Shown here one piece after another: positions 54,564 to 62,173 of a stretch of DNA of 64,000 nt. Made by a program: the position numbers and the translations under genes. Origin of the DNA: G963665495 sp963667575 (GTDB lineage Bacteria; Desulfobacterota; Desulfovibrionia; Desulfovibrionales; Desulfovibrionaceae); assembly GCA_963667575.2 (NCBI GenBank), contig CAXXHY010000015.1:124001-188000 (forward strand), in the 5' to 3' direction. The first letter of the stretch is position 1; the number at the start of each line of letters is the position of its first letter. A model generated the notes under the pieces. That model ran no database searches. It was not told the DNA's origin and saw only the letters and a list, made by a program, of their open reading frames with translations.

Positions 54564-55715
54564 ATGACCTGGACGCTCGAGAATTTTCCCTTGTTTCGCA
54601 AGCTGAACGTGGAGCTGCAGTCCAACTGCAACCGCGAGTGTTTTTTCTGTCCGCGCAGTGGCGACAACAGCGGCAAGCGCCGCAACCCGGACGGCTCCAA
54701 GGTGGTCAAATCCATGCCGAGCGAGCACGTACTGCGGATCATGGACGAGGCCACGGCCCTGGGTTTTCAGGGGGACATGGCCTTCCGCCATCTGAGCGAA
54801 GCGTTTCTGGATCCGCGTCTTCTGGACATGGTACGCGAGGCGCGCAAACGCGGGCTGCGTCCTTTCGAGGCCACCAACGGCGATTACCTGCGCGCCCATC
54901 CGGAGCGCTGCGCCGAAGTGGCCGAGCTGTACGAGTCGGTCTGCGTGGGCATCTACGATACCGTGGATCCGGACGAAGTGGCCGCGGAAAAAGCCATGTG
55001 GCGCGAACGCCTCAAGGGCACCAACCTGCTCTTCAGCGAGATCAGCAAAGTTTTCTGGCGCAACCACATCAAAGCGGACGAGCGTATGATCAATACGCCC
55101 AAATGCTTCCCCAACAGCCCCTGCGACTTCGCCCACAAGCAGCTGCTCGTACACTACGACGGCACTGTGGCCATCTGCTGCAACGACATGCTCACCGAAT
55201 ACGGCCTGGGCAACGCTCTGGATACGCCCGTCAAGGAACTTTGGTTCAACCAGCACCGTATCGACATGGCCAACGACCTGGCCGCTGGCAAACGGGGCAA
55301 ATACCGGCTCTGCGCCATCTGTCCGGCCTATCCGTCCGAGCTGCGCAACCGGGTTTTCACCGTCCGGTCCGGCACCGGCAAAGACGACATCAAAAAAGTC
55401 ATTGAAAAGCCCTTTGTCGATCCGCAGGAACTGGCCGCCCGCCTGGCGGGAAAACGTACGGTCATCTGGGGCGCTCCGGACAAGGCCGCGGCCCTGCTGC
55501 CGCAGTTGCGCGCCCAGGGGCTGCAGCTGAACATCAGCTGTTTTGTGCCGGAAAACGGCGCACAGCCTGACGGACTCGACCTGACCATTTGCGAGCCCAT
55601 GGTTCTGCTCAACGATACGCCCGACGTGATCCTCGTGGCTTCGGACAGCCCGCAGCCGCTCATTGACCAGGCAATCGAACTCAACAGGGATGGTCTGGAA
55701 ATCGCGGTAGGATAG
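54564..55715 (+). CDS. Radical SAM/SPASM protein with C-terminal Rossmann-like domain (copy 2)
   Basis: A 383-residue paralogue of the preceding gene. The cluster motif is LQSNCNRECFFCPRSGDNSG and the SPASM-like cysteines are in GTVAICCNDMLTEYGLGN and LCAICPAYP. Shared long segments such as FRHLSEAFLDPRL show recent common origin. The C-terminal domain is more degenerate: KRTVIWGAPDKAAALLPQL has lost part of the glycine-rich loop (GTGE in copy 1). AGGAG lies before the ATG. The REP-like hairpins between the two copies suggest separate transcription control. The pair may act on two related substrates. Confidence 0.86.
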   Translation: MTWTLENFPLFRKLNVELQSNCNRECFFCPRSGDNSGKRRNPDGSKVVKSMPSEHVLRIMDEATALGFQGDMAFRHLSEAFLDPRLLDMVREARKRGLRPFEATNGDYLRAHPERCAEVAELYESVCVGIYDTVDPDEVAAEKAMWRERLKGTNLLFSEISKVFWRNHIKADERMINTPKCFPNSPCDFAHKQLLVHYDGTVAICCNDMLTEYGLGNALDTPVKELWFNQHRIDMANDLAAGKRGKYRLCAICPAYPSELRNRVFTVRSGTGKDDIKKVIEKPFVDPQELAARLAGKRTVIWGAPDKAAALLPQLRAQGLQLNISCFVPENGAQPDGLDLTICEPMVLLNDTPDVILVASDSPQPLIDQAIELNRDGLEIAVG

Positions 55716-55763
55716 GATGTTTCAATCTTGAAGAAGATTATTGGTCCCCTGCCCCAAAAACCG

Positions 55764-55784
55764 CCAGGGGGGACACCCCCCTGG
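55764..55784. repeat. REP-like hairpin between convergent genes
   Basis: CCAGGGGGG and CCCCCCTGG form a perfect 9-base-pair stem with loop ACA, between the convergent ends of a radical SAM gene and a sulfotransferase-like gene. It may also end both transcripts. Confidence 0.65.
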
Positions 55785-55793
55785 ACCCGCGAA

Positions 55794-56615
55794 CTATTCC
55801 TCATAGCCCAGCAATTCCAGGGTCCTGTGGTACGCGTCGCAGGCCTCGAAGGTCGCCTGCAATTCCTCCCGCACCGGCCGGGCCTGCTGCGGACGGATCT
55901 CCGTGGCTGTTGACTGGTCGCCGGTGATCGTTTGGCAGTGCATCCAGCGTTGCGCGTACGCGGGATCAAAGGAGAATTCCAGGCGCTCGCACACTGTCCG
56001 CAACACGGCGTCCGGATCCTGCAGAAAATCCTCGTAGCGAATAAAACCGATCTCCCGGGCGTACTCCGCGAAACGCAGACAACCCTGGCAGAATTCCTCG
56101 GGCTCAGGCTTGGGCTGGTCCTGCGGACGAAATGCCAGCAGGCTGACATACTGCCGCAACGGATGGCGTACGGTGGCCGTACGTACGACGCGGTATGACG
56201 GTTCCAGCGCCTCCGCCAGTCGCGGTCTGTAGCTGGGAGGAAAAGCAAAGGGCTTGGCCGTGTAATCCACATGGGACCAGTCCCGCAGCAGCATACGCAG
56301 CCCGCGTTCCGTACAACGCTGCTGAAGCAGGGCCACTGCCCGCAGGAAGCGCGGATCCGCTTCGGGTACATGGGGACGGTCCGCAAGGGGCCAGACCGCG
56401 GACTGCCAGTCCTTCAGCTCCTGTTCGGAGAGCAGCCCGTGCCAGCGCTGCGCCTGGACCATGATATCAAAAAAATCATAGCCTTCGGGCAAAAAACCGC
56501 TTGGGTGATTCTCACTGAACAGGCAGACGCCCTCCATGCTGGCCAGACATTTGGCCACGAGCGTACCACCCGTACGCGCCAGATGATGCAATACGCGGAC
56601 AACGGGTTTGTCCAT
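55794..56615 (-). CDS. Sulfotransferase-like protein
   Basis: A 273-residue protein with sulfotransferase-type motifs: HHLARTGGTLVAKCL as the 5'-phosphosulfate loop, VRHPLRQYVSLLAFRP as the 3'-phosphate motif and IRYEDFLQDPDAVLRTVCE. It should transfer sulfate from PAPS to a glycan or lipid. The start at 56615 lies two bases after the stop of the upstream glycosyltransferase gene, with GGAG in that overlap; the frame extends to 56906 only as a shadow of that gene. Confidence in the exact acceptor is low. Confidence 0.75.
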   Translation of the reverse strand: MDKPVVRVLHHLARTGGTLVAKCLASMEGVCLFSENHPSGFLPEGYDFFDIMVQAQRWHGLLSEQELKDWQSAVWPLADRPHVPEADPRFLRAVALLQQRCTERGLRMLLRDWSHVDYTAKPFAFPPSYRPRLAEALEPSYRVVRTATVRHPLRQYVSLLAFRPQDQPKPEPEEFCQGCLRFAEYAREIGFIRYEDFLQDPDAVLRTVCERLEFSFDPAYAQRWMHCQTITGDQSTATEIRPQQARPVREELQATFEACDAYHRTLELLGYEE

Positions 56616-56617
56616 GC

Positions 56618-57436
56618 CTACTCCGGACTCTCGAAATGATCCCAGACCTCGTCCTCGGCCACCATGTTCCAGGGCGGATTGCGCAAGCGCTCCTCGTCCC
56701 GGAAAAAATGGCTCGAATACGGGCCCAGCCCGCAGTTGAAAATGGTCCGTACCGGGGTTTTCTTGTGCTTCATGCCGGCCAGGGCCGTGACGAATGTGGT
56801 GGCCGCATCCCAGACGAAAAAGCGCTCCAGCACCCAGGTCACATCCCGCCCGGGCGTTACCAGCAACCGGGCCCCCAGTTCGGGCGTCATCTGCGAACGC
56901 ACCCATCGCAGATATTCGGCCTCGGGCAGCATGAACAGCTCCTTGAGCCGCTTGAGCACGGGCAGCAGCTTTTGTCGCGTCGTGCCCCAGCCCCAGCCCT
57001 GAAAACGCGTGATGGTCTCCCCTTCGGCCGGAACCCCGAAATGATGGCCATATACCGAATAAATGGACGGATCATCGGCCACGGCGTCCAGTTCGCGGCT
57101 GAAAATCTCCACGGCCCTGCTGGTGGGAAAGCAGTCATCCTCGATGACCATAATCTTGCCGTAGGCTTCGGCCATGGCGCTCAGGCCGTCGAACATCAGC
57201 TTGTCGATGCCCAGCTTCCCGTACTGCGGCCTCCAGGCAGCCTCCGCGTATTCCGTGGCAAGCGCCCTGCATGCCTCGACCTTTTCAATGACATCCGGGG
57301 GCGAAAAGGTCTGGCCGTCTATCCAGACCTGGGTCTGCCCCAGGGCGCCCTGACGGCGCAAACTCTCCAGCACATTGCGCAGCGCCTCCGGACGCTTGTG
57401 TCCCAAAACCAGAATGCCCAGTGTATCCGAGCTCAT
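56618..57436 (-). CDS. GT-A glycosyltransferase, HlpA/GNT-I-like
   Basis: A 272-residue GT-A-fold glycosyltransferase. The start LGILVLGHKRPEALRNVLES is the typical first strand, IMVIEDDCFPT is the acidic metal motif, and FQGWGWGTTRQ is the tryptophan-rich segment seen in GNT-I-like and HlpA-like enzymes. It should add one sugar to a glycan. The ATG at 57436 follows AGAGG; a GTG two codons earlier is possible. It is translationally close to the sulfotransferase-like gene (two bases between), so these two may add a sugar and then a sulfate. Confidence 0.83.
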   Translation of the reverse strand: MSSDTLGILVLGHKRPEALRNVLESLRRQGALGQTQVWIDGQTFSPPDVIEKVEACRALATEYAEAAWRPQYGKLGIDKLMFDGLSAMAEAYGKIMVIEDDCFPTSRAVEIFSRELDAVADDPSIYSVYGHHFGVPAEGETITRFQGWGWGTTRQKLLPVLKRLKELFMLPEAEYLRWVRSQMTPELGARLLVTPGRDVTWVLERFFVWDAATTFVTALAGMKHKKTPVRTIFNCGLGPYSSHFFRDEERLRNPPWNMVAEDEVWDHFESPE

Positions 57437-57609
57437 ACGCACCTCTTAGGGAGAAAAAAGATTCCTGAGAACCTCTTAAGCTTTTGATATGGTGTGCCGA
57501 TAGTCTGTTCCATCATGCTCTGCAGCTTTTCATAAAAAATGTATATCCAACGACACATCTAGACAAGGGTACATTTATTGCATAAAAAATTTCAAAAGGA
57601 GGCTTCGGG

Positions 57610-58350
57610 ATGCTGATTATCTCTGCCGGAATGTGCAAAGCAGGCTCCGCCTGGTATTTCAACATGCAGAACGACCTGCTCAAACGTTGCGACCACTGCG
57701 ACATCCGTCAAATTAAAGACGCCCACGGGCTGGAAGATCTGCTCCAGTGGGGCAATTGCAACATCGGCGAGGTAACCAGCGACAAACTCGCCAAACTTGC
57801 CGGCATCATTTCTCCCGAACAGCTGGCCGTGGTCAAAACCCACTGCCCGCCTCTGCCCGCCATCCGCGACGGCCTTGCCGCGGGTACGCTCAAAGCCACC
57901 TACATCTTTCGTGATCCGCGCGACGCCGCAGTCTCGGCCTACAACCACGGAGCCAAGGATCGCGCCCAAAACTACCAAGGCCCTTTTGTGGATCTGGACA
58001 CCCTGGAAAAGGCCATTCACCGCGTCGGGTTCTGGATCGACGAATGGGAAGCCTGGTTCGCCCAGCCGGGCGTACTGCACGTACGCTACGAGGACCTTCT
58101 GGAAGATCCGGTGGCCGAACTCCAGCGCTTTGCCGCCTATTGCGGATTGCAACCATCGCCACAGGTACAGGCCGACATCATCGCCGCCTACGACAAGAAC
58201 AGCCTCTCGGACGACCACACCAAGGCCCTGCTGCACTTCCATGCGGGCGGAACCGTCACCTTTCGCCAGACCATGAGCCCGGAAGAACAATCCCTCTGCG
58301 CCGAACTCCATGGACAACGCATCCGCCGTATGGGGTATGACGCGGAATAA
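57610..58350 (+). CDS. Sulfotransferase
   Basis: A 246-residue cytoplasmic sulfotransferase. The 5'-phosphosulfate loop is ISAGMCKAGSAWYFNMQ, the 3'-phosphate motif is YIFRDPRDAAVSAYNHG, and VRYEDLLEDPVAELQRFAAY closes the fold, as in PAPS-dependent enzymes. AAGGAGG lies 8 bases before the ATG. The gene is divergent from the glycosyltransferase and followed by the fold-back elements. It is the second sulfotransferase of the region, so the product is probably a sulfated polymer. Confidence 0.88.
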   Translation: MLIISAGMCKAGSAWYFNMQNDLLKRCDHCDIRQIKDAHGLEDLLQWGNCNIGEVTSDKLAKLAGIISPEQLAVVKTHCPPLPAIRDGLAAGTLKATYIFRDPRDAAVSAYNHGAKDRAQNYQGPFVDLDTLEKAIHRVGFWIDEWEAWFAQPGVLHVRYEDLLEDPVAELQRFAAYCGLQPSPQVQADIIAAYDKNSLSDDHTKALLHFHAGGTVTFRQTMSPEEQSLCAELHGQRIRRMGYDAE

Positions 58351-58436
58351 ACGCAACGTAGTAAACACAACGGGGTATGCGTGCGGGCCCGCATCGTTCC
58401 CAAAAATGATTCGGATTCCCAACGCACGGCCATGAC

Positions 58437-58850
58437 CATGCCGCCCTTACAGGGCTTGTTTCTTTCTCCTGCCATGGTACCCAGGGTTGCACCCTGGGCT
58501 GTAACTGACGCGCCCCGTTGGGGCTTGATACGAAGCGATGCCGGGAATATTTCGATCAGCCATCGCCAACAAATATCAAAAGATAACAGCCTAAGAACGT
58601 TCCGGATGTTCCCCTTCTTATTGGGATCCCCATATCAATGTTCGGCCCCAGTCAATTCTGCCTTTGTGGACTATCCGCATCATGGGATGCATCCACCCGG
58701 TTGCCTCAAGCCACATATTTCGATCGTACCCACCGCCCTCTTCCAAACCGTATCCTTCCACAAGCCCCAACGGGGCGGCATATTTTTAGCCCAGGGTGCA
58801 ACCCTGGGTCTGCGGCGTTGCTATTCTTCGAGCCCTGTAAGGGCGACATG
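58437..58850. mobile_element. Fold-back (MITE-like) element, copy 1
   Basis: A 414-base element bounded by 20-base terminal inverted repeats (58437-58456 and 58831-58850, one mismatch) based on CCGCCCTTACAGGGCT. Inside are two more nested pairs: a perfect 22-base pair at 58479-58500 and 58788-58809, and a perfect 17-base pair CGCCCCGTTGGGGCTTG at 58511-58527 with its complement at 58761-58777. The outer and inner repeats are themselves partly self-complementary. There is no transposase. Copy 2 lies 68 bases away in the same orientation. Confidence 0.75.
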
Positions 58851-58918
58851 CGGACGCCTTTAAGTTCGATATACCTACCCAAAAAATATCATGTTTTATT
58901 CCACCCCCCTGCCATGAC

Positions 58919-59329
58919 CATGCCGCCCTTACAGGGCTTGTTTCTCTCTCCTGCCATGGTACCCAGGGTTGCACCCTGGGCTGTAATTAACGCGCCCCGT
59001 TGGGGCTTGAGGCATGGCGTTGCCGGGAATATTTCGATCAGCCATCGCCGGTAAACATAAAAAAACTGCGATGGAACCTTCCCGATATTCCCCTATTTAT
59101 TGGGATCCACATCTCGATGTCCGATCCCAGCCAATTCTGCCTTTGTGGACTATCCGCATCATGGGATGCATCCACCCGGTTGCCTCATGCCGCATATTCC
59201 GATCGTACCCACCGACCTCTTCCAAACCGTATCCTTCCACAAGCCCCAACGGGACGGCATATCTTTAGCACAGGGTGCAACCCTGGGTCTGCGTCGTTGT
59301 TATTCTTCGAGCCCTGTAAGGGCGGCATG
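58919..59329. mobile_element. Fold-back (MITE-like) element, copy 2
   Basis: A 411-base second copy, largely identical to copy 1 by eye with scattered substitutions and a three-base length difference. Its terminal inverted repeats (58919-58938 and 59310-59329) are perfect over 20 bases. The same nested pairs are present. It ends just past the stop of the convergent glycosyltransferase on the minus strand, where it could also act as a terminator. Confidence 0.75.
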
Positions 59330-59345
59330 GGGACGCCGCCCTTTA

Positions 59346-60158
59346 TCAATCATGCACCTCACGGGAAAATTCGCGGGCGGCTTTTACCAGGGATTTTGAC
59401 TCCTCGAACAAGCGGGACCATTGCCTGGGCGAGTGGTTGTACTCCCGGCGTTCCGCGCCATGATCCCGGACTCGGGCCAGGACCTTGCGGACGTGTTTGA
59501 GGCGCGCGCCGTTCATGGCGAAGCGCTGGTAGAGTTCGTGGTCGTGCGAGAGCAGGTCTTCACGGTAATATCCGAAACGGTCGTGCAGTTCGCGGCGGTA
59601 GAGTTTGCACACGCCGCAGAAATACCAATGGCAGAACGTTGCCTCGAACGAATAGTCCGGCAGGGCGAAATGCCGCAGAATCCGGCTCGTATCATCCACC
59701 ACGAACATGTCCGCGTACGCCAGATCCGCGCCGTCTTCCAGGGCGGCCACCAGGTCGCCGGCCATGGTGGGTTCGAGCATGTCGTCGGAGGCGATATAGG
59801 TGCAATACGCGCCGGTGCAGGCTCTGAAACCGGTGTTCAGCGTGGGGCCCAGTCCGCGGTTCTGCTCGTTGAAGATCACCTTCAGTTCGCGCCCCTGGGC
59901 CGGGTAGCGCGGATGGTACATACGTTCGACTTCGCCGCTGTCTTCGTTGTAGTTGGCGGCAAAGGAGGTCTGATCCTCCTGCACCGCCTTCCGGTACGTT
60001 TCCAGCACTTCCGCGGTATTGTCCGTGGAGCCGTCCACCACGCAGACGATCTCTATTTCCGGATAGTCCTGAAACCAGATGGAATCCAGACAGATGGGCA
60101 GATACTGCGCCTGGTTGTAGGTCGGCACCACGATGGATACTTTTGCTGTTTTGTGCAT
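59346..60158 (-). CDS. Family 2 glycosyltransferase
   Basis: A 270-residue inverting GT2 enzyme. KVSIVVPTYNQAQYLPICLD opens the GT-A fold, VCVVDGSTDNT follows, YIASDDMLEP carries the DxD-type metal motif (SDD), and LSHDHELYQRFA is the acceptor-side acidic motif. AAGGAG lies 7 bases before the ATG. It starts 5 bases after the stop of the GlfT2-like gene, so both are one transcript. It probably extends the same surface glycan. Confidence 0.9.
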   Translation of the reverse strand: MHKTAKVSIVVPTYNQAQYLPICLDSIWFQDYPEIEIVCVVDGSTDNTAEVLETYRKAVQEDQTSFAANYNEDSGEVERMYHPRYPAQGRELKVIFNEQNRGLGPTLNTGFRACTGAYCTYIASDDMLEPTMAGDLVAALEDGADLAYADMFVVDDTSRILRHFALPDYSFEATFCHWYFCGVCKLYRRELHDRFGYYREDLLSHDHELYQRFAMNGARLKHVRKVLARVRDHGAERREYNHSPRQWSRLFEESKSLVKAAREFSREVHD

Positions 60159-60162
60159 CCGC

Positions 60163-61986
60163 TTACTCCTTCTCGTCCTGTCTGGCGAAAAAGACGCGCC
60201 AATAGTCCGCGCTGCTCACCCAGGGATAGGCCTCGTCCCATTCCTTGCGTACCCTGCGCCAGCGCCACAGTGCCTTGACCATCAATTTGCTCCACTGCCA
60301 GCAGTGCTTGATTCCCAGAAAAGGCACGATCTCGGTCTGGTTCATGTAGCCCGCGTCCAGCAGATAGGCCACGGAGCGTCTTTTGAAAGTGAATTTCTTC
60401 CACTGGTTGATACCCACCGCGTCCGTATAGGCGGGCTTGTTGGAGAGCAGAAAGCGCGGCAGCAGATGGTTGCCGAGCGTGCACCAGCGCAGCAGGGTCC
60501 GCCAGGCGGACAGCCGGGCCGGAATGAAGAACTTGTGCGCGTCCCTGGGCGGAATGCTGTCCAGTTTTTCCGGGCGAAACTCCCGCTGGCGCGCCTGGGT
60601 CTGCAGCTCGGCGGACTGTTTGATGACGTCGGTTTCCAGCACCAGGTTGGGCCCTTCCAGAAAATCGTTCATGGCCCGAATCAGCAGAAAGGTTCCGGTG
60701 TAGCGGTACTTGAGCAGTTCCATCATGAATTCGTAGGTACAGCAGTAGAGCGTATTGAGGCAGGAGCTCTTGCGGTAGATCATCCCCACGATGAGCAGGT
60801 TGCGTATCCAGAGATAGCGCGACCGGGCTTTGGGACTGCGATAAAACGGCATGTGCCAGATGGAAATGGGCGGCAGAAACAGGATCTTCTCACCAAAATG
60901 TTTCCTGATCCGCAGCGAGTATTCGATATCGTCCCCGAGCAGGAAAAAAGGCATGAGCAGCCCGATCTCCCGGACATAGGACATGGGCATGGTAAAAAAC
61001 CAGAAGCCGCCGTAATCAATGCCCCATTCCACCAGCAGGCTGTTCAGCGCGCCGGTCTGCTGCATGTAGGTCTGATGGCGGTTTACGAATATCTTCAAGG
61101 GGTTGGCATAAGGATAATCCTTGCCCACATTATGCCGCGCGCCGGCCTCGTAAAGTACATGGGGCTGTTCGAAGTCCATCATGCCGCCGGAAATACAATA
61201 GTTGTCCGTGGCGTACTGATAAAAAGTGATGGTCCGCAGCACGATTTCCGTATCCAGGGTGACGTCGTCGTCCATGGCCACCAGATGGGTAAAATCGCTG
61301 TTGTCCACGGCTTCCAGCATGCCCCGGCTGTATCCGCCGGATCCGCCGCAATTGTTGTTGGGAATCAACCGTACGCGCTGGTCCGGAAAGCTGGAGGGGG
61401 CCAGAGTCCGGCCGTTGTCCACCACGATCACTCCCAGGGACATTTCTTTCAGGTCCTGGTCATCGGTAATCTTGCCGATGGTGTTGGTGATCAGCTCCTC
61501 GCGTTTGAAGGTGCAGGTGGCTATTCCCAGGCGCACTTCCGCCGGAGCCTGATCGGTCAGCAGACTGCCGCCGTAAAACACGCCCGTATCGCTGACGCAA
61601 CGGATGCTCAAATGCATGCGGCCGCTGTTTTCTTCCTTGTCCTTGAGCGGCAGGGGCACCCAGGCCGGATCGTCCGGACTCTGGTCCTTGAAATGCACCT
61701 CGCCCACGATCTGTTTTTCATGGTTGAAGCGTTCGCGGTAGATCTGCACGCGGAAATCACCCTTGAGGCGCAAGGCATAGCCCAACTGGCGCAGGCTTGT
61801 GTATTTTATGTAGAACTTTTCATAGAAACTGTTGAAATAGGTATTGGTGGACAGTTCCTGGTTCTGTTTCAGAACATAATGATCGCCCTCAGGGCCCTGT
61901 TCGAACGCCACAGTGGCGTTGCTGCGATAATACAAACCGCTGATTTCGTTCAGCGGGGAAAATCTCAGTCGTTGCACCAGATGCAT
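60163..61986 (-). CDS. GlfT2-like galactofuranosyltransferase
   Basis: A 607-residue enzyme with the GlfT2 plan: an N-terminal beta-sandwich (about residues 1-150), a GT-A domain (about 150-400) with the metal motif LVAMDDDVTLD, IDYGGFWFFTMP and LGDDIEYSLRI, and a C-terminal helical region (about 400-600). In mycobacteria GlfT2 polymerises galactofuranose in the cell wall; related enzymes occur in Gram-negative glycan clusters. No UDP-galactopyranose mutase (Glf) is visible in the window, so donor identity is open. It is first in a two-gene unit with the GT2 enzyme. Confidence 0.85.
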   Translation of the reverse strand: MHLVQRLRFSPLNEISGLYYRSNATVAFEQGPEGDHYVLKQNQELSTNTYFNSFYEKFYIKYTSLRQLGYALRLKGDFRVQIYRERFNHEKQIVGEVHFKDQSPDDPAWVPLPLKDKEENSGRMHLSIRCVSDTGVFYGGSLLTDQAPAEVRLGIATCTFKREELITNTIGKITDDQDLKEMSLGVIVVDNGRTLAPSSFPDQRVRLIPNNNCGGSGGYSRGMLEAVDNSDFTHLVAMDDDVTLDTEIVLRTITFYQYATDNYCISGGMMDFEQPHVLYEAGARHNVGKDYPYANPLKIFVNRHQTYMQQTGALNSLLVEWGIDYGGFWFFTMPMSYVREIGLLMPFFLLGDDIEYSLRIRKHFGEKILFLPPISIWHMPFYRSPKARSRYLWIRNLLIVGMIYRKSSCLNTLYCCTYEFMMELLKYRYTGTFLLIRAMNDFLEGPNLVLETDVIKQSAELQTQARQREFRPEKLDSIPPRDAHKFFIPARLSAWRTLLRWCTLGNHLLPRFLLSNKPAYTDAVGINQWKKFTFKRRSVAYLLDAGYMNQTEIVPFLGIKHCWQWSKLMVKALWRWRRVRKEWDEAYPWVSSADYWRVFFARQDEKE

Positions 61987-62051
61987 ACGCGTACCGCCTT
62001 TGACGTGTCGTTATTATCGTGTCGTTATGATAGTGCCGTTATGATCGTTGC

Positions 62052-62090
62052 CTGGTCGTTATCTGGTCGTTATCTGGTCGTTATCTGGTC
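62052..62090. repeat. Tandem repeat of 11 bases, 3.5 copies
   Basis: CTGGTCGTTAT is repeated three times without change, then a partial CTGGTC. Imperfect related units (TCGTTAT, CGTTATGAT) extend upstream to about 62008. It lies just upstream of the GlfT2-like start, in its leader or promoter. Confidence 0.85.
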
Positions 62091-62110
62091 ATTGATTGAA
62101 AAAAAACCTT

Positions 62111-62123
62111 GGGGCGCGGCCCC
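62111..62123 (-). terminator. Terminator of the multi-domain glycosyltransferase
   Basis: On the minus strand GGGGC, a 3-base loop and GCCCC are followed by AAGG and eight T residues, about 50 bases past the stop codon. Confidence 0.8.
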
Positions 62124-62173
62124 TAAACCGCCTGCGCATCAACTATGTGGAACACTTTGTCCTCGTCAAAAAA

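Larger units (their letters stand above)
58351..59345. other. Intergenic region holding two fold-back elements
   Basis: About 1 kb with no true gene. Most of it consists of the two elements listed next. Open frames that run through them have arginine- and proline-rich content and come from the palindromes. Confidence 0.7.

Noticed and set aside
58381..59500. Several overlapping frames in the fold-back elements that resemble annotated hypothetical proteins
   Set aside because: They exist on palindromic, repeated DNA, lack ribosome sites and repeat the same peptide in both copies; better explained as translation of the element.
62041..62100. CRISPR-like repeat
   Set aside because: The 11-base units are directly adjacent without spacers, so this is a simple tandem repeat.
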